Assembly (NCBI RefSeq): GCF_037392515.1
Contig: NC_090291.1
Span: forward strand, 19,570,001 to 19,634,000
DNA: 64,000 nucleotides
Reading direction: 5' to 3'
DNA from: Haliotis asinina
Taxonomy: Eukaryota > Mollusca > Gastropoda > Lepetellida > Haliotidae
Numbering within the stretch: position 1 is the stretch's first letter; every line of letters begins with the position of its first letter. The notes beneath the pieces are model-generated. The model did not search any database, had not been told where the DNA came from, and saw nothing but the letters and a program-made list of their open reading frames with translations. Below, piece by piece: positions 29,003 through 44,000 of this stretch. The translations under genes were made by a program, and so were the position numbers.

Positions 29003-32000
29003 TCAAGGATTCGCCCTGATGACTTGTTCAATCCAGCCGACCGCTTGTCTGATATCAGCAATGTTAAACTGTATGTTCGTGGAGACACTGTTACAGATGA
29101 CTCTTTCCATGAGGGACAGACTGTTGGCAACATACTTGCCACTGGCAGCGTCTTTGCACATCACCGGGCCACCGAAATCACCCTACAACATGAAGCTGTG
29201 TCTGTGATTTGCATTATATACACCCTAGTGAGCTGCGATTGATAATGCGACGTGCCGTTGAGACTGACATCCACTGATCGAGGGAAAACATAAATCGGCG
29301 CTGTACAAATGTTAGGATAACAATAAAATAATAATTATCATACGCTGCCATATATTCATATATGATCATAACGGGTCAGTTCAACGTAGTAAACATGCCT
29401 GAAGTGGGTGGGTAGGGTGAGTTGTCAGCAATATTTCAGCAATATTTCAGCAGTATCATAGTGAGGGGCACCAGAGACGGTGCTCATGCACTGTACCCGT
29501 GTGGGGCATAGAATCAAGGTATTCTACGTAACCATCGACAAATTCAACCAGGATGAAGCGCTTAGATGGTGGCCATGGGATAGCCCAGAGGTAAAATCGT
29601 CGTCCACCTAAACTCACTCACTCACTGCTGAACACTGCCCGTTGGAATGATAAATTTTTTTAGATAAACAACTCAGTTAGTTTTCTAAAGCATAAGCACG
29701 CCTTTAGAAATGTAACATGATTAGGGGTTGATTACATCCATATAAACAACATACACAGAGAAGAACGGGGTTCGATTCCCCACATCGGTACGTGTGAAGC
29801 CCATTTCTGGTGTCCCCCGCAGTGATATTGCAGCTACATGCAGTATACAACCAAAGTCACGCACTCACTATATTAGTTGTGTCCTCGTTTGTCCGGGAGG
29901 AAGCGGCAGCAGAATAAGGATTGCAACACAAGTTGCAATCAATACGACACACAAACAATCCGCTCTGTAGTTTACATGATTATTAGAGTGAGTGAGTGAT
30001 ATTTACTTTTACACGGCTCTAACAAGCCATATTACGACAGGAGACAACAGGAGACATCCATGTGATGTCATAAAATTATTGTGACGTCACTAAAGATGAC
30101 GTAAGTGAGTGTGAGTGAGCGAATGAGTTTAGTTTTACGCCACACAGCAACATTCCAGCTATGTGCCGACTGTCTGTATTTTATTGAGTCTGGACCCGAC
30201 AATGCAGAGATCAACAGCATGAGCATCGATCTAAGCAACTGGGATACGATAACATGTGTCAACCAATCCCGTTAGTCTCCTCTTACGACAAGCATGGGTT
30301 GCGGAAGCTCAACTCTAAGCCGGATCTTCACGGGTGCAAACATAAATGTCATGTAGGTGACGTGTTGTACTTACTAAGCACGGTGAAGCTCCTGTACTGT
30401 TGACGGCACACTTAGTCGTCAGAGGTTGAAGAACTGGTGTTAGGTTGTTGCGGTAATAATTGAGCACTTCACATGCATCGAAATCAAACACCTGGACCTG
30501 AGCCTTCTGGAGAATCCCCGACAGGTCTATAATAACAATATTGATAAGTGATCAACAAAGTCAGGGATGATGACACACACTCCCACTGTAACCATCTGAT
30601 TACACAACCATACTTGTTGTGACAACAAGACAACAAGATACTTATTGTAATCATCTGATTCATAATACTCAACTCTTCCACAAGGTACTTATTGTAACCA
30701 TGCGATCCACATAACTCAACTCTTACACAAGGTACTTATTGTAACCACAAGATTCACATTACTCAACTCTTACACAAGGTACTTATGGTAACCACCTGAT
30801 CCACATTAATCAACTCTTACACAAGGTACTTATTGTAATCACTTGATCCACATTAATCAACTCTTACACATGGTACTTATTGTAACCATCTGATCCACAT
30901 TAATCAACTCTTACACAAGGTACTCATTGTAACCACTAGATTCACACTATTCAACTCTTACACAAGGTACTTATTGTAACCACTAGATTCACATTATTCA
31001 ACTCTTACACAAGGTACTTATTGTAATCACTAGATTCACATTATTCAACTCTTACACAAGGTTCTTATTGTAATCACTAGATTCACATTATTCAACTCTT
31101 ACACAAGGTACTTATTGTAATCACTAGATTCACATTAATCTCTCACGGCATGCGACTTACCTTCTACCTCATTGGTACCCCATCCAGTTATCTTGCAAAG
31201 GGGAGAGCCGCACGACTGGGGAAAGTCCTTGGCAGTTGGAATGCATGCAGGACGGACGCAGTCTGTCAGTGTGACATCTTGCTCAAGTTCAACCAGAGCG
31301 AAAGCATATTCTGGAGAAAGAAATGGGCAATCAAAATCTTGTTAGTGAACAGCAGCGTTCGAACAAGCTACTGGCCCGCTAGCCAGATGCTAGCTAATTG
31401 TGAGTCGGGCCAGTAATATATTGTTAAAGGTATCTAGCTGGCTAGCTGAAATCTCAGATAATTCATCTTTCGTCTCTGAATATGAAGACGTCAATAGTTA
31501 CGGCGTTACAAGCCAGTCCGCAAAAGTTTCGTGTTGTTCCTGGTTATCGCTAGTCACACGAAGATAGTTGTATATATATATAAAATTAATAGCGTTAAAT
31601 ACGTGAAACAAAAGGAAAGAAAACATGCAACCAATTCCGACCGATCTGCATTTTGATATTGATATTTTGTAGAACCAGTGAAGCATGATGTGGGCGAGCA
31701 AAACGTTTAATAACTAGCCCTCCTGGACGGTGACTTTTCAAAATTAATTTATTTTATTATCAACAGTATCTTTAGTATTTCGTACGTTTATCTCGACGTG
31801 GATAAATGCAATGTAGACGAAGTGAATACATACAATGTAGGCGGAGTTTTGTTTGTTTATTATTTTACGCCGTACCTAGTACTATTCCAGCTATATGGTG
31901 GTAACCTGTATATAATCGAGTCTGGACCAGACAATCCAGTGATCGTCAGCATGAGTACCGACCACACGTTTTCAATCAAATCAGCAAACATGACCCTTAG

Positions 32001-35000
32001 TCCCGTTACTAGCCCCTTACACCAAAGCTGGTGTTTGTTTTAAACATATTTTTTTTACCAAATAGATATACGCACCACTTATCGTCGCCATCTCCCAATG
32101 TACAAGTAAATATAAGAACATTTAGACATATACACGTACTGAAAATTACTACCGTCATGGGCTGTGGTAACGATGGTTACATATGACGTCACCAGAGAAA
32201 GATAAAGCTGCCTACCTTGGTGAAGAGACGACACCTGTATTTGTGAGACGACGCCAGTTAGGATCAAAGAGAAAAAGTCGTTGGTAATCTGGAAGCGACT
32301 CAGTGGATGGAATGTGACATTCTTAATTCGGATTAATTGTTCATCCCCATTGTTGTCGTAGATATTGTGATCTCCAATGGAGGCAAATAGAGTGTTTGAG
32401 TAGAAGGGATCCGCTGCAGTTAGTCTACCGGCTCTGAAACACATAGACAGGAATTAGTTGAAAGTACATTGCATTACATAATCATCAGAAAGGTTTAACA
32501 TATGATTTACTACACTTTGTTAGTAAAGTACTATATTACATAAGACTCAACTCTTTGAGTGCTTTACTATGACAGTGTAATCCTAAATGTAACTGTTACA
32601 TAAGCTACATTTGACCAATTGAAGGTCGAGGCGAACAGCTTCCAAACAGACAACATTTGCCATATATGAAGTGTAAACAATCGCTCGGAACATCGAAAAC
32701 TGTTGCGCACGGCATTGTCAGTATTTGCCGAAACGCTTTCGTTGATGTGTTGGAGATTCGTAGAGAACGCTCCAAGGGACATAACTCTATGGAGTTTGCT
32801 TAAAATATTGTTCGGCAGGTAGAGGGCGTAAGAGTTGATTCAATGCAACATAGCATTTATTCATTCGAACTTTTTAATTCAATACTGTAATCCAGATATA
32901 CATTTTTTAGAATAAAGTATATTGTAGCTTCTCTTAGAGCTGATAGCTAGCATTATTTACAGAAATGCAGTTGAGCTTCAGTTGAACCTGATGATGGGGC
33001 TAGAAGAACCCACGAAACGTCATGAGAAATGTATTCAAAAAGTTGTTATCCATAAGATTTGTCCTGTACTAATATACCAACTTCTAAATGCCTTTAAAGA
33101 AATACATAAAAGGTTTCCTTTACTCTGATTCAAAACTTTGCAGCGCCCAAACAAAACAGCACACTGCCTCCTCTTCGATCCAAATTAATTGTTATATATC
33201 ATACACAACCTATATATGCCACACTACTTGTTCTGATTTGTGTAGTGTTTACCGCAATATTCCAGCCATATGGTGGCTGTCTCTGCATAATCGATTCTGG
33301 ACAATCAGACAATCCAGTGATCAGCATCGTGATTGTCGATCTAGGCAACTGGGATCGGGAGCCTAATGGTTAAAGCATTCGCTCGTCAGACCCGGGTTCC
33401 ATTCCCCACGTAGGTACAACGTGTGAAGCCCATATCTGATGTCCCCCGCCGTGATATTGCTTTAATATTGCGTAATGCGGTGTAAAACTAAACTCACTCA
33501 CTTAAAGCTAACTCACTCAACACTGAACAGAGGAGAGACACCTCCAAGATCTCAACTCACCTTATCAGAGCAAAAGCTGTAGTTAGAACCCACTTGCTCT
33601 GAATGAGCACGCCACCGGTTCGATGTTCTGAGTTGATTAAAGATGGTACTTGGTTTTGAATTCCTGTGTTGGAAAACCGCCTGAAGGACACCTGCCATGG
33701 ACTGATACACTTCTGTTCATCGTCACCGAACGCAATCCTTGCTTCTGGTGTCGGTACAGTACCGCAGTCGGGGTGGTTGATGTCAGCTAACGACGAAAAG
33801 GAGCATATTCAGATCTGTATCTCCTAATGACATCACTTCCGTTGGGTGAGTAGAATTTATCACTTCCAAAGGAATTCTCAAACCAAGTGACAGTGAGGGA
33901 CATATACTGAACAGCAAAAGAAACGCAAGCTGCCCAAAAGTTAAATCTCATTGCAGCAAGCGTTCATGTTTATGTCATCTATTTAAACGCTTGACAAAAA
34001 CAGTCGCATTTCTTTTGCTGTTCACTATGTGTTCCTTGGTTTTATTGGTCGGTAATCAATCGCATCGAGGAAACAATCCCAGACTATTTGTCAGGGGGAA
34101 ATTATTTCAATATGTTTTCACTATATACAGACAATCTATATTACCGATTAGCCAGTGCGTACAGGCAACCACAGCTGTGTCGTAGTTAATATAATTCAGA
34201 TATCCGTTGGTCGATATCTGTTGGTAGAAAAATGGTGACTACAGAAAAAAATTGAAAACTATTTCACTGTGGACAAATAATCCCAGACTCCTTTAAAACT
34301 ATATAAACCTACATTAATAAGATTTAAAGCTGTTACCTATACATGCTATTTTCGGATCGCCACTGAAACCTGTTTTGCATACACAGGTGTATGAACCTTC
34401 TGTGTCCGTACAGTCAGCGTTAGTGCCGCATGTAAAGCTACCAGCAGTCAAGCACTCATTGATGTCTGGAAAAGGTAAAATTATAACATTAATAAAGGCC
34501 ACAACGGTCTGTTGAAGCTCACCTTCACCGATTAAGTGAATTTACGTTTTACGTTGCATATCACGGCGGGGGGGGGGGGGGGGCAAAAATGGGCTGCACA
34601 CTTGTATCTATGTGGGGAATCGGACCGGGGTCTTCGGCGTGACAAGCGAACGCTTTAACCACTAGGCGACCCCACAATCCAAATTATCATGTGATCTACG
34701 ATACAACTAATAATCTAGGCAATATGATCAGCAACATTTCCGCTTCCTTCGATGTGGCTGGTGCATAATCGAGTCTGGATCAGACAATCCAGTGATCAAC
34801 AGCATGATGTACGCATCTGGGATCTACCTGGGATCTACGCCGCAGTCAGCAATACCCCAGATACATGGGGACGGTATGTAATCCCGTCTTCACCAGACAA
34901 TCCGGTGAGCCTACCCACTCGACTACTGACATGACATGACATGAAATGGGCGGCTGAAGACAAGTTCTAACCTGGATCTTCTCGGGTGTTTAGAAAGGAT

Positions 35001-38000
35001 TTCTGGTGTTTAGAAAAGATTTCAGTGTCAAACATTTACAATGAATTAATGCTGTAACGTTCAGTTATATATGACATTGACGCATACGTTTAATATGTAC
35101 CTTAGAGGTAGACCATGGGTTGTGGCATGGGGTGATACCTATCCCTATTTATTCCCGATGTTTGGAAAGAAAATACGTTCAGTGAAATACGACTTTCTTT
35201 AAAAAAAACTCTTCGGCTGTGCGTGGTTTCTAGTCAGTGACTGAAAATACGCTACTTCCAATGAACTCTGTTGCCTAAACAAAAAATATAACTTACTGTT
35301 GCAAGTGACTCCATCCCCGGTATAGCCGTCTTTGCAAGTGCACGTGTAGGATCCTGGTGTGTTATCACAGGTAGCTTGTGAGCTGCATATTCCAGAAGTA
35401 GCACACTCGTTGACATCTACAGACAATTAATATAACGGCGTTAACATAAACCATGCCCGAGAACAATAAAGGGCATCACATCCCGTGAAACGATGAAAGA
35501 TTCCATCAGACAATAAAACATGACCGGGGATAATAAAACATGACCGGGAACTAGAAAACATGCCCTGAGACGACAACAGATGCCCAGAAATGATAACGCA
35601 TGGTATGACATGAGAACACATGCCCTGAGAGTACAGAACATGCCCTCAAACAATAATTACATAATAAGTTTATATATATAAATGGTGGCTGTATAGATAA
35701 GCGACTGGTAAAAGTAGAAAGCGTAAGAGGCTAAATCATTAACCAAGTATATGATTAAATCCTGGATAAGAGGAAGAATACGTAACTCAGCAATTAATAC
35801 TTAAAATGTCTAAAATGTCAATTAACCAATCAACATACCCTGTATGTGTGAAGTCATCCGAGATCGACCGATTGATCGATCAGTCAATCGGTATTCAATC
35901 ATTCAGTCAGTCGGTCCTCTTACCTGTACACGTGAAGCCATCCCCAGTGTAACCAGAATTGCAGGTACAAATGAATGATCCAATGGTATCAGCGCATCCG
36001 GCTTGAGGGTGGCAGTTGTTCAGGTTTGATGCGGCACATTCGTTAATATCTGAGAACAAAGTTATAGAGAGTGCAGTCCACATCCTCGAAAGAGTAAAAC
36101 ATACATTCATATAAGAGCAGTAGCAGCAGCAACAAAATTGCAAAGATATCGCATACGTTGGTTTCCACTCTGTGTGGGCGTTCGCGCATGTGTGTGTGTA
36201 CAGTATGCAGTTCCTATCAGTATGCTACGAGTAATATATTTACCCGTGTCTGTATAATTGTAATTTATTCATCTCCATAAATACCATATTTGTGCATTAA
36301 ATGCATAACTGGAAATAGACAATACAGTTATGCACATGTATGATTAGATTTATCACAAACATCCTTCAAGACGTGTAAGGACATCCAGGCGTGTACATGT
36401 AGTACAAGGACATACATACGTCTCCTTGCAGTAAAAGGACATACTTACGTCTACACGCAGTATAAGGACATACATACGTCTCCATGCAGTATAAGGACAT
36501 ACTTACGTCTACACGCAGTATAAGGACAGACATACATCTGCACGCAGTATAAGGACATATATACGTCTACACGCGGTATAAGGACATGCATACGTGTGCA
36601 TGCAGTATAAGGACATACATAAGTCTACATGCAGTATAAAGACATACATTCGTGTACACGCAATATATAGCAAGGGCATCCATATAAGAACATTCATACG
36701 TGTAAACGATAAATGATATAAAACGCCTATATCAGCAGAGGTTCTCTAAGTGTCCACGTGATCTTACTGTTGCAGGTAAATCCATTTCCAGAGTAGCCAG
36801 GTAAACAGTCACAAGTGAAGGAGCCAATGGTGTTGAGGCACCGAGCGTTGTTGTCGCAGCCGCCGTTGTTGTTATTACATTCGATTATGTCTGAAAGTTA
36901 ATGTTATTGCTGCATAAACTCGTACAATCCCGTGAAGAAAACAACACCATAAAGATCCCAGTAGAATCGGATGGTCAGGCACACTGATTTGGTTGACACA
37001 TTGTGTCATCGTATTCCAATGTTCATACTGTCAACCACTGGATTTTTACAGACCGCCGCCATATAAATGTTAAATTGCCGAGTACGGCGTTAAAAAAAAC
37101 AATGTATAATTAAGGAAATAATAACGCGGCGCTTTGTTTGTTGGTTTACGCGATTCCGTTAGTCGCCTCTTAAGACAAGCATGAGTTACTGAAGATCGAT
37201 TCTAACCCGGATCTTCACGGGTGTGTAGTAATTGGCAAAGAAACGCATGCAGAGGTATTCGCATTGCCAATTTCAAGCATCTCTCCTATTAACGTCCACT
37301 AACAACTATAAAACCTGCGAACCAACACGCATATACACTACTCTGACGGACATCCATTTTTTAGAACAAAATATTAATCTGTTTAATTAAACTGTTCTCT
37401 CACGTTTTCACTAACAACCTTAGAATCATCAAACTAAAGTGCATATACACGCCTCTCGATGTCTGACGGACATCAAGTTCTTGTCCAAATAGAATAAATG
37501 AGTTAGTTTTAACGCCGGGTGTAGAAAAAAACAATAATATATAAGAGAAACGTGAATCCATATTCTACATGAGCTGGGAATCGATCTCCGGACTTCGGGT
37601 ATAAATTTGAAACATTACCGATGCATCCAACTCTCCCGTCTCCGCTATAGCCCACATTACAGGGACAGGAATAGGAGCCCAATGTATCAATGCAGACAGC
37701 ATTAGGCCCGCAAGTGGCACCGTTCAGACATTCGTTAACATCTGAAACAGAAACACAGGAATAAAGAAGAACAAAATGCAATCAAACAAGTACTCGTTGC
37801 CTGATAGATAATTTTGTGCTTTAGTACATCGCCTCGTGGTTTTCATCATGGTTTTCTATGGCCCCGGTGACACTTCAAGCAAAATGTATATTAAAACCCC
37901 GTCAATCCGTACTTAATCGTTATACGTCCAACCGCTATGATCAAGCAGTTTTATATAACGAATCATGTATTGATATAGATTTATAACAGATAACGTTAAA

Positions 38001-41000
38001 ACTGAAGAACAACGAAGCCAAGTTCTATGGACTTCTTTATTGCAATGAGTGATAATAGTGTTAGTACCTACGCCGAAACGTCACACTCATTGCAATGAAG
38101 AAGTTTACTGTCCACCGAACTTGCTTTTCGTTCAGTTTCAACGTTGTCTGCACTAAAACTATATCAATGTTAAACGTATTGCCCCAAACGAGGCAGGGTC
38201 GAGGGTACGGGAGAGAAATTTTATACGGTAATTTTGTTTTCGACTTGTGTTGTACTTTGAACCTAACCCAGACAAAAAAGAAAACAATTGCTATTTCACA
38301 GAAACAAACATTTGTGCGTACTCGGAGCATGTCATAAAGTTAACTTTATCGATTTACGAAATCTCCAACCCCTAAGTCATTATAAAACAAATGTACATAA
38401 TATGGTAATAATTGTGAAAGACGCGTATTTGTATTGATACGGAACACTAACTAAAGCAGTTAAATCCATCGCCGGTGTAGCCACTGTTGCAGGTGCAAGT
38501 GAAGGAGCCAATAGTGTTGTCGCAAGCAGCATTGGTGTCACAGCCTCCGTTGTTGGTGCTACATTCGTTTATATCTGAAAATTGATATTACTGCTGCATT
38601 ATTCTCATAGATTTCACCCCAGTAAACCAGTGAAACCTACGTAGTTACTGATTGTTGTTTGGCCATGGTGCATCAAACATTTAAAGCAGTTTTGCTTTAC
38701 ATCGACTGACTTTTGGTTAGGCAACCGATTTGAGCAAACATTTGGGATATTTACGGTAATTTGTTTATATGGGCTACCGAGAGTGTTATTTGAATATTTC
38801 AAACGACTATTGACACATGAAAGTTGTCAGTGTTCAGGCATAATCTCGAACATCCACGCATACACACAAGTCTTCTGTCGTTTTACGCCGCACTCAACAC
38901 TATTCTAGCCTTATGGCGACGGTCTGTAAACAATTAAGTCTATATCAGAAGATCCAGTGATCAACAGCATGAGCATCGATCTACGCTATTGGTATGCAAT
39001 GACAAATGTCACGTCGCCTTTTACGACAAGCATGGGTTACTGAAGATCAATTCTTATCCGGATCGCGGGACAATGAAATCTCATCATGATTGACGAGTTA
39101 AGTATAAACACCGTTTTAAACATTATTAGCTCAGTGATATCACAGCTTGTCCGTTTCGTGTGGGTAGAAATGATGAAAGACATCTTGGAGGAGCTCCATA
39201 GGTAGGGCGCTGTCAATAAGTCAGAATAAACCGGGATTCGAAACCTGGAACATATGTTCCTGAAACCATCGTTAATTCATCAAGACCTTTCTAAACTTTT
39301 CTTCAGATGTTCCTGAAGAAATCATAGGTACTGGCAATCTCCCTGCTCAAGACATTTAACATAGTCCAATAGGTGAGGTTTTCGGATCATCGGGAGTCGG
39401 GCTTTCGAGGTTTTTGCTTTTTACACAGTGGTATAAAAGAAACGGAAATAAGAAATGTATGCATTACTCAAGAGGATGAATGTGAGTGAGTGCGTTTAGT
39501 TTACAATCCGGTGATCAACAGCATGAGCGTCGATATACGCAACTGGGACACGATGACATGTGTCAACCAAATTAGCGAGACTGACAGCTCGACCCCGTTA
39601 GTCGCCTCTTACGACAATCATGGGTTACTGAAGATCCATTAACAGAATTGTAAGCAAAACAGAAGAAGATGGTTGAGTTTCATCACAGAAGCTCCAGGAG
39701 CTAATCACCTATGCAGCTGACTGACGGGTCGCCGGTGTACCCCGCGGGGCACCCACAGGTGAATGAGCCAGGTGTGTCAATGCAGACTGTTGGGGCCACG
39801 CAGTTGTGGGCGCCTGTCAAACATTCGTTGATATCTGAAACAACAAGTAAGTAAGTGACATGACAATTATTTCATTTTTTGCCACATCCGTGGTCATGTT
39901 TTCATATGGCAACTCGTACAAGTCCGGAATTGTGTCGCGGTTACAGTGCTTGCCTACTGAAATACATGTACCACACTAATGTTTAAGGGGTGAAGAGTAA
40001 GTGATTTAATTTTACGCCGCCTTTAGCAATGTTCCAGCAAAATCATGGCGGGGGATCCCAGAAATTAGACATCACACCTTGTATCCATGTTTGTAATCGA
40101 ACACGGGTCTTTGGCTTTCACCACTGAATTACCCCACTGCCCCTAAGGTGAGTTAGTGGTTGGGTTCAATACCAGTTTGAACAGATTTTCAAATTATAAT
40201 ACAACGTGCTGGCTGTACAGAAACCTCAAATGTGCGGGATACGCATGGTACAGACAGACCATGGTCGTATTTAGGATAAATTTAGGACGAACGTTAATAG
40301 AAGTTGTGCCACTATTCTCGGTGTCCTCATTTCATGTGCAAATGTAATGGCACAAGGTGTTTAACAAAACTCACAAGGTGACCATTACCATGTTTCAGCC
40401 ATAATCTGGGGCAATCTGGACTTCTTCTGGACTTGAACTGGGTTCGTTTTCAGTCTATATAAACTTAGTCTAACAAAACCTACCAGGAGGTAGCGTGAGG
40501 TAGCCTTTGAGACTGGCCAATCAGAGCACAGCTTACCAAATCTCGAAAGTGAATATTCTCACATACCTATAGGACTTTTACCTCGGAAAGGTTTGTGCCC
40601 GAATGATTCCGAATGCTACTTTCCATACGAGCGCTATACGGTAATGCACATGGACCACGCTACAATACTGTCAGCAGTGAGTAAACAGTCGCTGAAAATA
40701 GCGTTTTTGTTAATATTCAAGAATGTCAGCTTATGGAATTTTTTTCCAATGGTAACCATGTCATTAAAAAGCTCTAAACATATCTACTGCAGGCCAAATA
40801 CCTGTGGTTTATGCGGATTTTGTATTATTGAGGGATCAGTGTCAGTGACTAGTGCATTTATAAGTTCCGCCAAACCCTCAACATTGTCCGATTGGTTAAA
40901 TCCGTTCTTCCTTTTCGCGTTTGATTGGAAAGGTGGTTCAAAAGTTACCTGACGCGACCTCCTACTAGGTTTTGTTAGACTCAGAAGCGGAGTGTAACGA

Positions 41001-44000
41001 AAATACTGAGACTAAGTTTACTTAGACTGGGTTCGTTTTATATGATATCGACGCCTTGCCCGCATCTCATGCAGTTAGGCAGCAACATAATAGATTGTCA
41101 ACGTAGCAGTTCAGTTCTTACTTATGCAGAAGGTGCCTGATCCGGTGTAGCCACTGTTGCAGGTGCAAGTGAAGGAGCCAATAGTGTTGTCGCAAGCAGC
41201 GTTGAGGTCGCAGCCTCCGTTGTTGGTGCTACATTCGTTTATATCTGAAAATCGACATTACTGCTGCATTATTCTCATAGATTTCACCCCAGTAAACCAG
41301 TGAAACCTACGTAGTTACTGATTGTTGTTTGGCCATGATGCATCAAACATTTAAAGCAGTTTTGCTTTACATCGACTCACTTTTGGTTAGGCAAGCCATT
41401 TGACCAACCATTTGGGATATTTACGGTAGTTTGTTTATATGGGCTACCGAGAGTGTTATTTGAATATTTCAAACGACTATTGACACATGAAAGTTGACAG
41501 TGTTGAGGCATAATCTCGAACATCCACGCATATACACGTCTTCTGTCGTTTTACGCCGCACTCAACACTATTCCAGCCGTATGACGACGGTCTGTAAACA
41601 ATTAAAATTTAACCATAATGAACCAGTGAAAAACCTACAAAGTTATTTCATCGTTGCTTTACCCCGCAGCCACAGCAGGTAATGGAAGGCAATCTCATAC
41701 ATGTTATGTGAACCGGAACCAGAGAAAATCTGACGGCAAACGGAAAACGACAGTTCCAAAAGCTTGTGTAACTACGTGCATTTTACTGGAAACCATATTA
41801 GTGGCACAAAAGCGTCCAAAAGCAATATTTGACTGATTACTTTTCAAGTAGAAAGGAAATAGTTTTACAGATATATACCTTCTTTATTAGTGAATCATTA
41901 AACTATTCGAGTAATGGAAAATGTTGGACAGCGTGTTACAATTCAGGAATGAAATGAGTTGATGCTAAAAAGGGGGCAGCCAAACAGTAATATTACTGGG
42001 GAGGAGATTACAGAGGTAAGAAATAGTGCATCATGTACACAGACAGGGGTACTCTCCTACCCAGAGTTCCATGTGGCGAGCCAGTATGGTGTCTGTGCCA
42101 GACTAGAAAGATGTGACACGGGCCATTTAATATTAACTTCTTTATTTTTGATGAGTCTACACATCTAATTAACATCGTTGTTAGAATTGTTCACTGAGAA
42201 ACTTTCCTAAAACGTGTAACGCGATTTACATGGCTTGTATGGCTCCACGTGCTGTCATCGAAGCCTTATGGAGGACAAACGATGCAGCCGGTTTGAAACA
42301 TAAATATGTATTGTCATATACCTTACTGACGAAGTTATAGAAGAATATTTACGTAACTATGAAAAATAATATGAAAACCTCACCGAATCGCTTGCGTTAT
42401 GCCAGTCTCAGCTTGTTTACGAATACGGGCATTTGTTTACAAACAAGAGAAAAGTCCGGTCACGTGGTATGCAAATTAGCCTGTGGCAGCGATGTTATGC
42501 TAAGTCATTGCTGCGCCGGAGTGTGGGACAGGGGGATAGGAAAAAGAGCTGATACTCGTGAGTTCACCTAGTGAAACCACTGTTGGGTGTTGACAGATAA
42601 TATTACCGAATATTACCCAAACTAACACCCAAGACCTCAGTAAAACTTTCACGAAGTTTTATGGGAGACATGTGGAGGACTTTTCCAAAAGGGATGCATC
42701 AGTGACAAAAATGATGTCCGAAGCAATTCCCTGTTTTGACGATTCCGAATTATTGCAGGTGAACAATTGTCTACATTTAGCATATGTATATGACAGGTGC
42801 CACCGGTGGGGCTGTATGCGCTAACCTTATCACTCACACCCAGTGTCATCACTATTAAACAGTGATTCATACACACATACACCGCTTCACAGGTGACAAT
42901 CACTGGATTCTCTGGTCCAGACTCCGTTTGTTTACAAACAGAATCGCACAGCTGTAATAGTGCTGAACCAAATACATAGTCATGGTGGAGTCACAATTGT
43001 ACAATCGACTTTGCTTTTAGCAGATATTTCTTATGAATGTGGAAAGGGTTTTGTAGCTTCTGTTTCGAATCAATCATCAAAGATTTCTGCACTAAAGTAC
43101 ATAAAAACCCAGCGAATTGAAGCAAATGGGCTAAAGGTCACTGAGTTGGGTTCAGTTTTACACCGCTGTCAGCAATACTCCAGCTACTCCAGTATTGAAG
43201 TCTTCACCAGACAACCCAGTGATCAACAGCATGAGCATAGATCTAAGCAACTGGGATACGATGACATGTGTCAACCAAGTCAGCAAGCCTGACCACCCGA
43301 TTCCGCTAGTCACCTCTTACGACAAGCATGGGTTACGGATGATCAGTTCTAGCCCTGATCTTCACAGATCGCCTTCCTGAGACAAGTATTCTCTTCGTGT
43401 TATCAAAAACATAAAGGAAGACAACATTTACCTGTACATGCAACCAAACCATTTCCGGTGTACCCCGGCACGCAGTTACAAGCGTAGCTTCCATCCAGAT
43501 TCTCACACACAGAATTTGCTTGACAGTTGTTGTTTGACATGCATTCGTTAATATCTGAAACAAGACCGGTTTACAATCAGTGCCACGCAGGTCAATACAT
43601 TTCGAGACTTTCTACTCAAAAATATATTACCTTCAACATTTTTCATGATAGGATCAACATATTTGTCATACTTTCTTTACATATTTTTCTTTGCATGGCT
43701 ATCTATAACATTACAAGCTCACTGCAATTTCAAACGTGTAGTAGACGTCTTTATATGAATTGTTATATATTTGTATGTGAAAGTTCATAATAGTTTGATG
43801 TTACAAGGTCATATGTTGCAATTTTGTGTCATTCAAACAGTAGCAAATAAATAGTTCGAATATATAACCGAATATATCACTGGGATATAACCTGTTGTGT
43901 GCCTGCATTTCTAAACATGCAGTCAGCCAGAGAATCAGTCAGCGAGCCACCAAGAGTATCATTCAGTCAGTCAGTCAAGGTCAAGTCAGTCGGTCAGTCA

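Larger units (their letters stand above)
29003..33786 (-). other. Pseudoprotease (S1-fold) domain of gene 3
   Basis: Five exons with phases 1,2,1,1,0, identical to gene 2. The activation site reads EARIAF in place of R-IVGG. An extra Cys (QKCISPW) is shared with gene 2 (EPCQSPW), while Cys42 and Cys58 are both absent. Gene 2 and gene 3 carry the same Asp-to-Ala and Ser-to-Phe changes, so catalysis was probably lost before they split. Confidence 0.85.

Noticed and set aside
40593-40952. 119-codon plus-strand frame
   Set aside because: Lies inside an inverted-repeat element, with no recognised motif and no partner exons.
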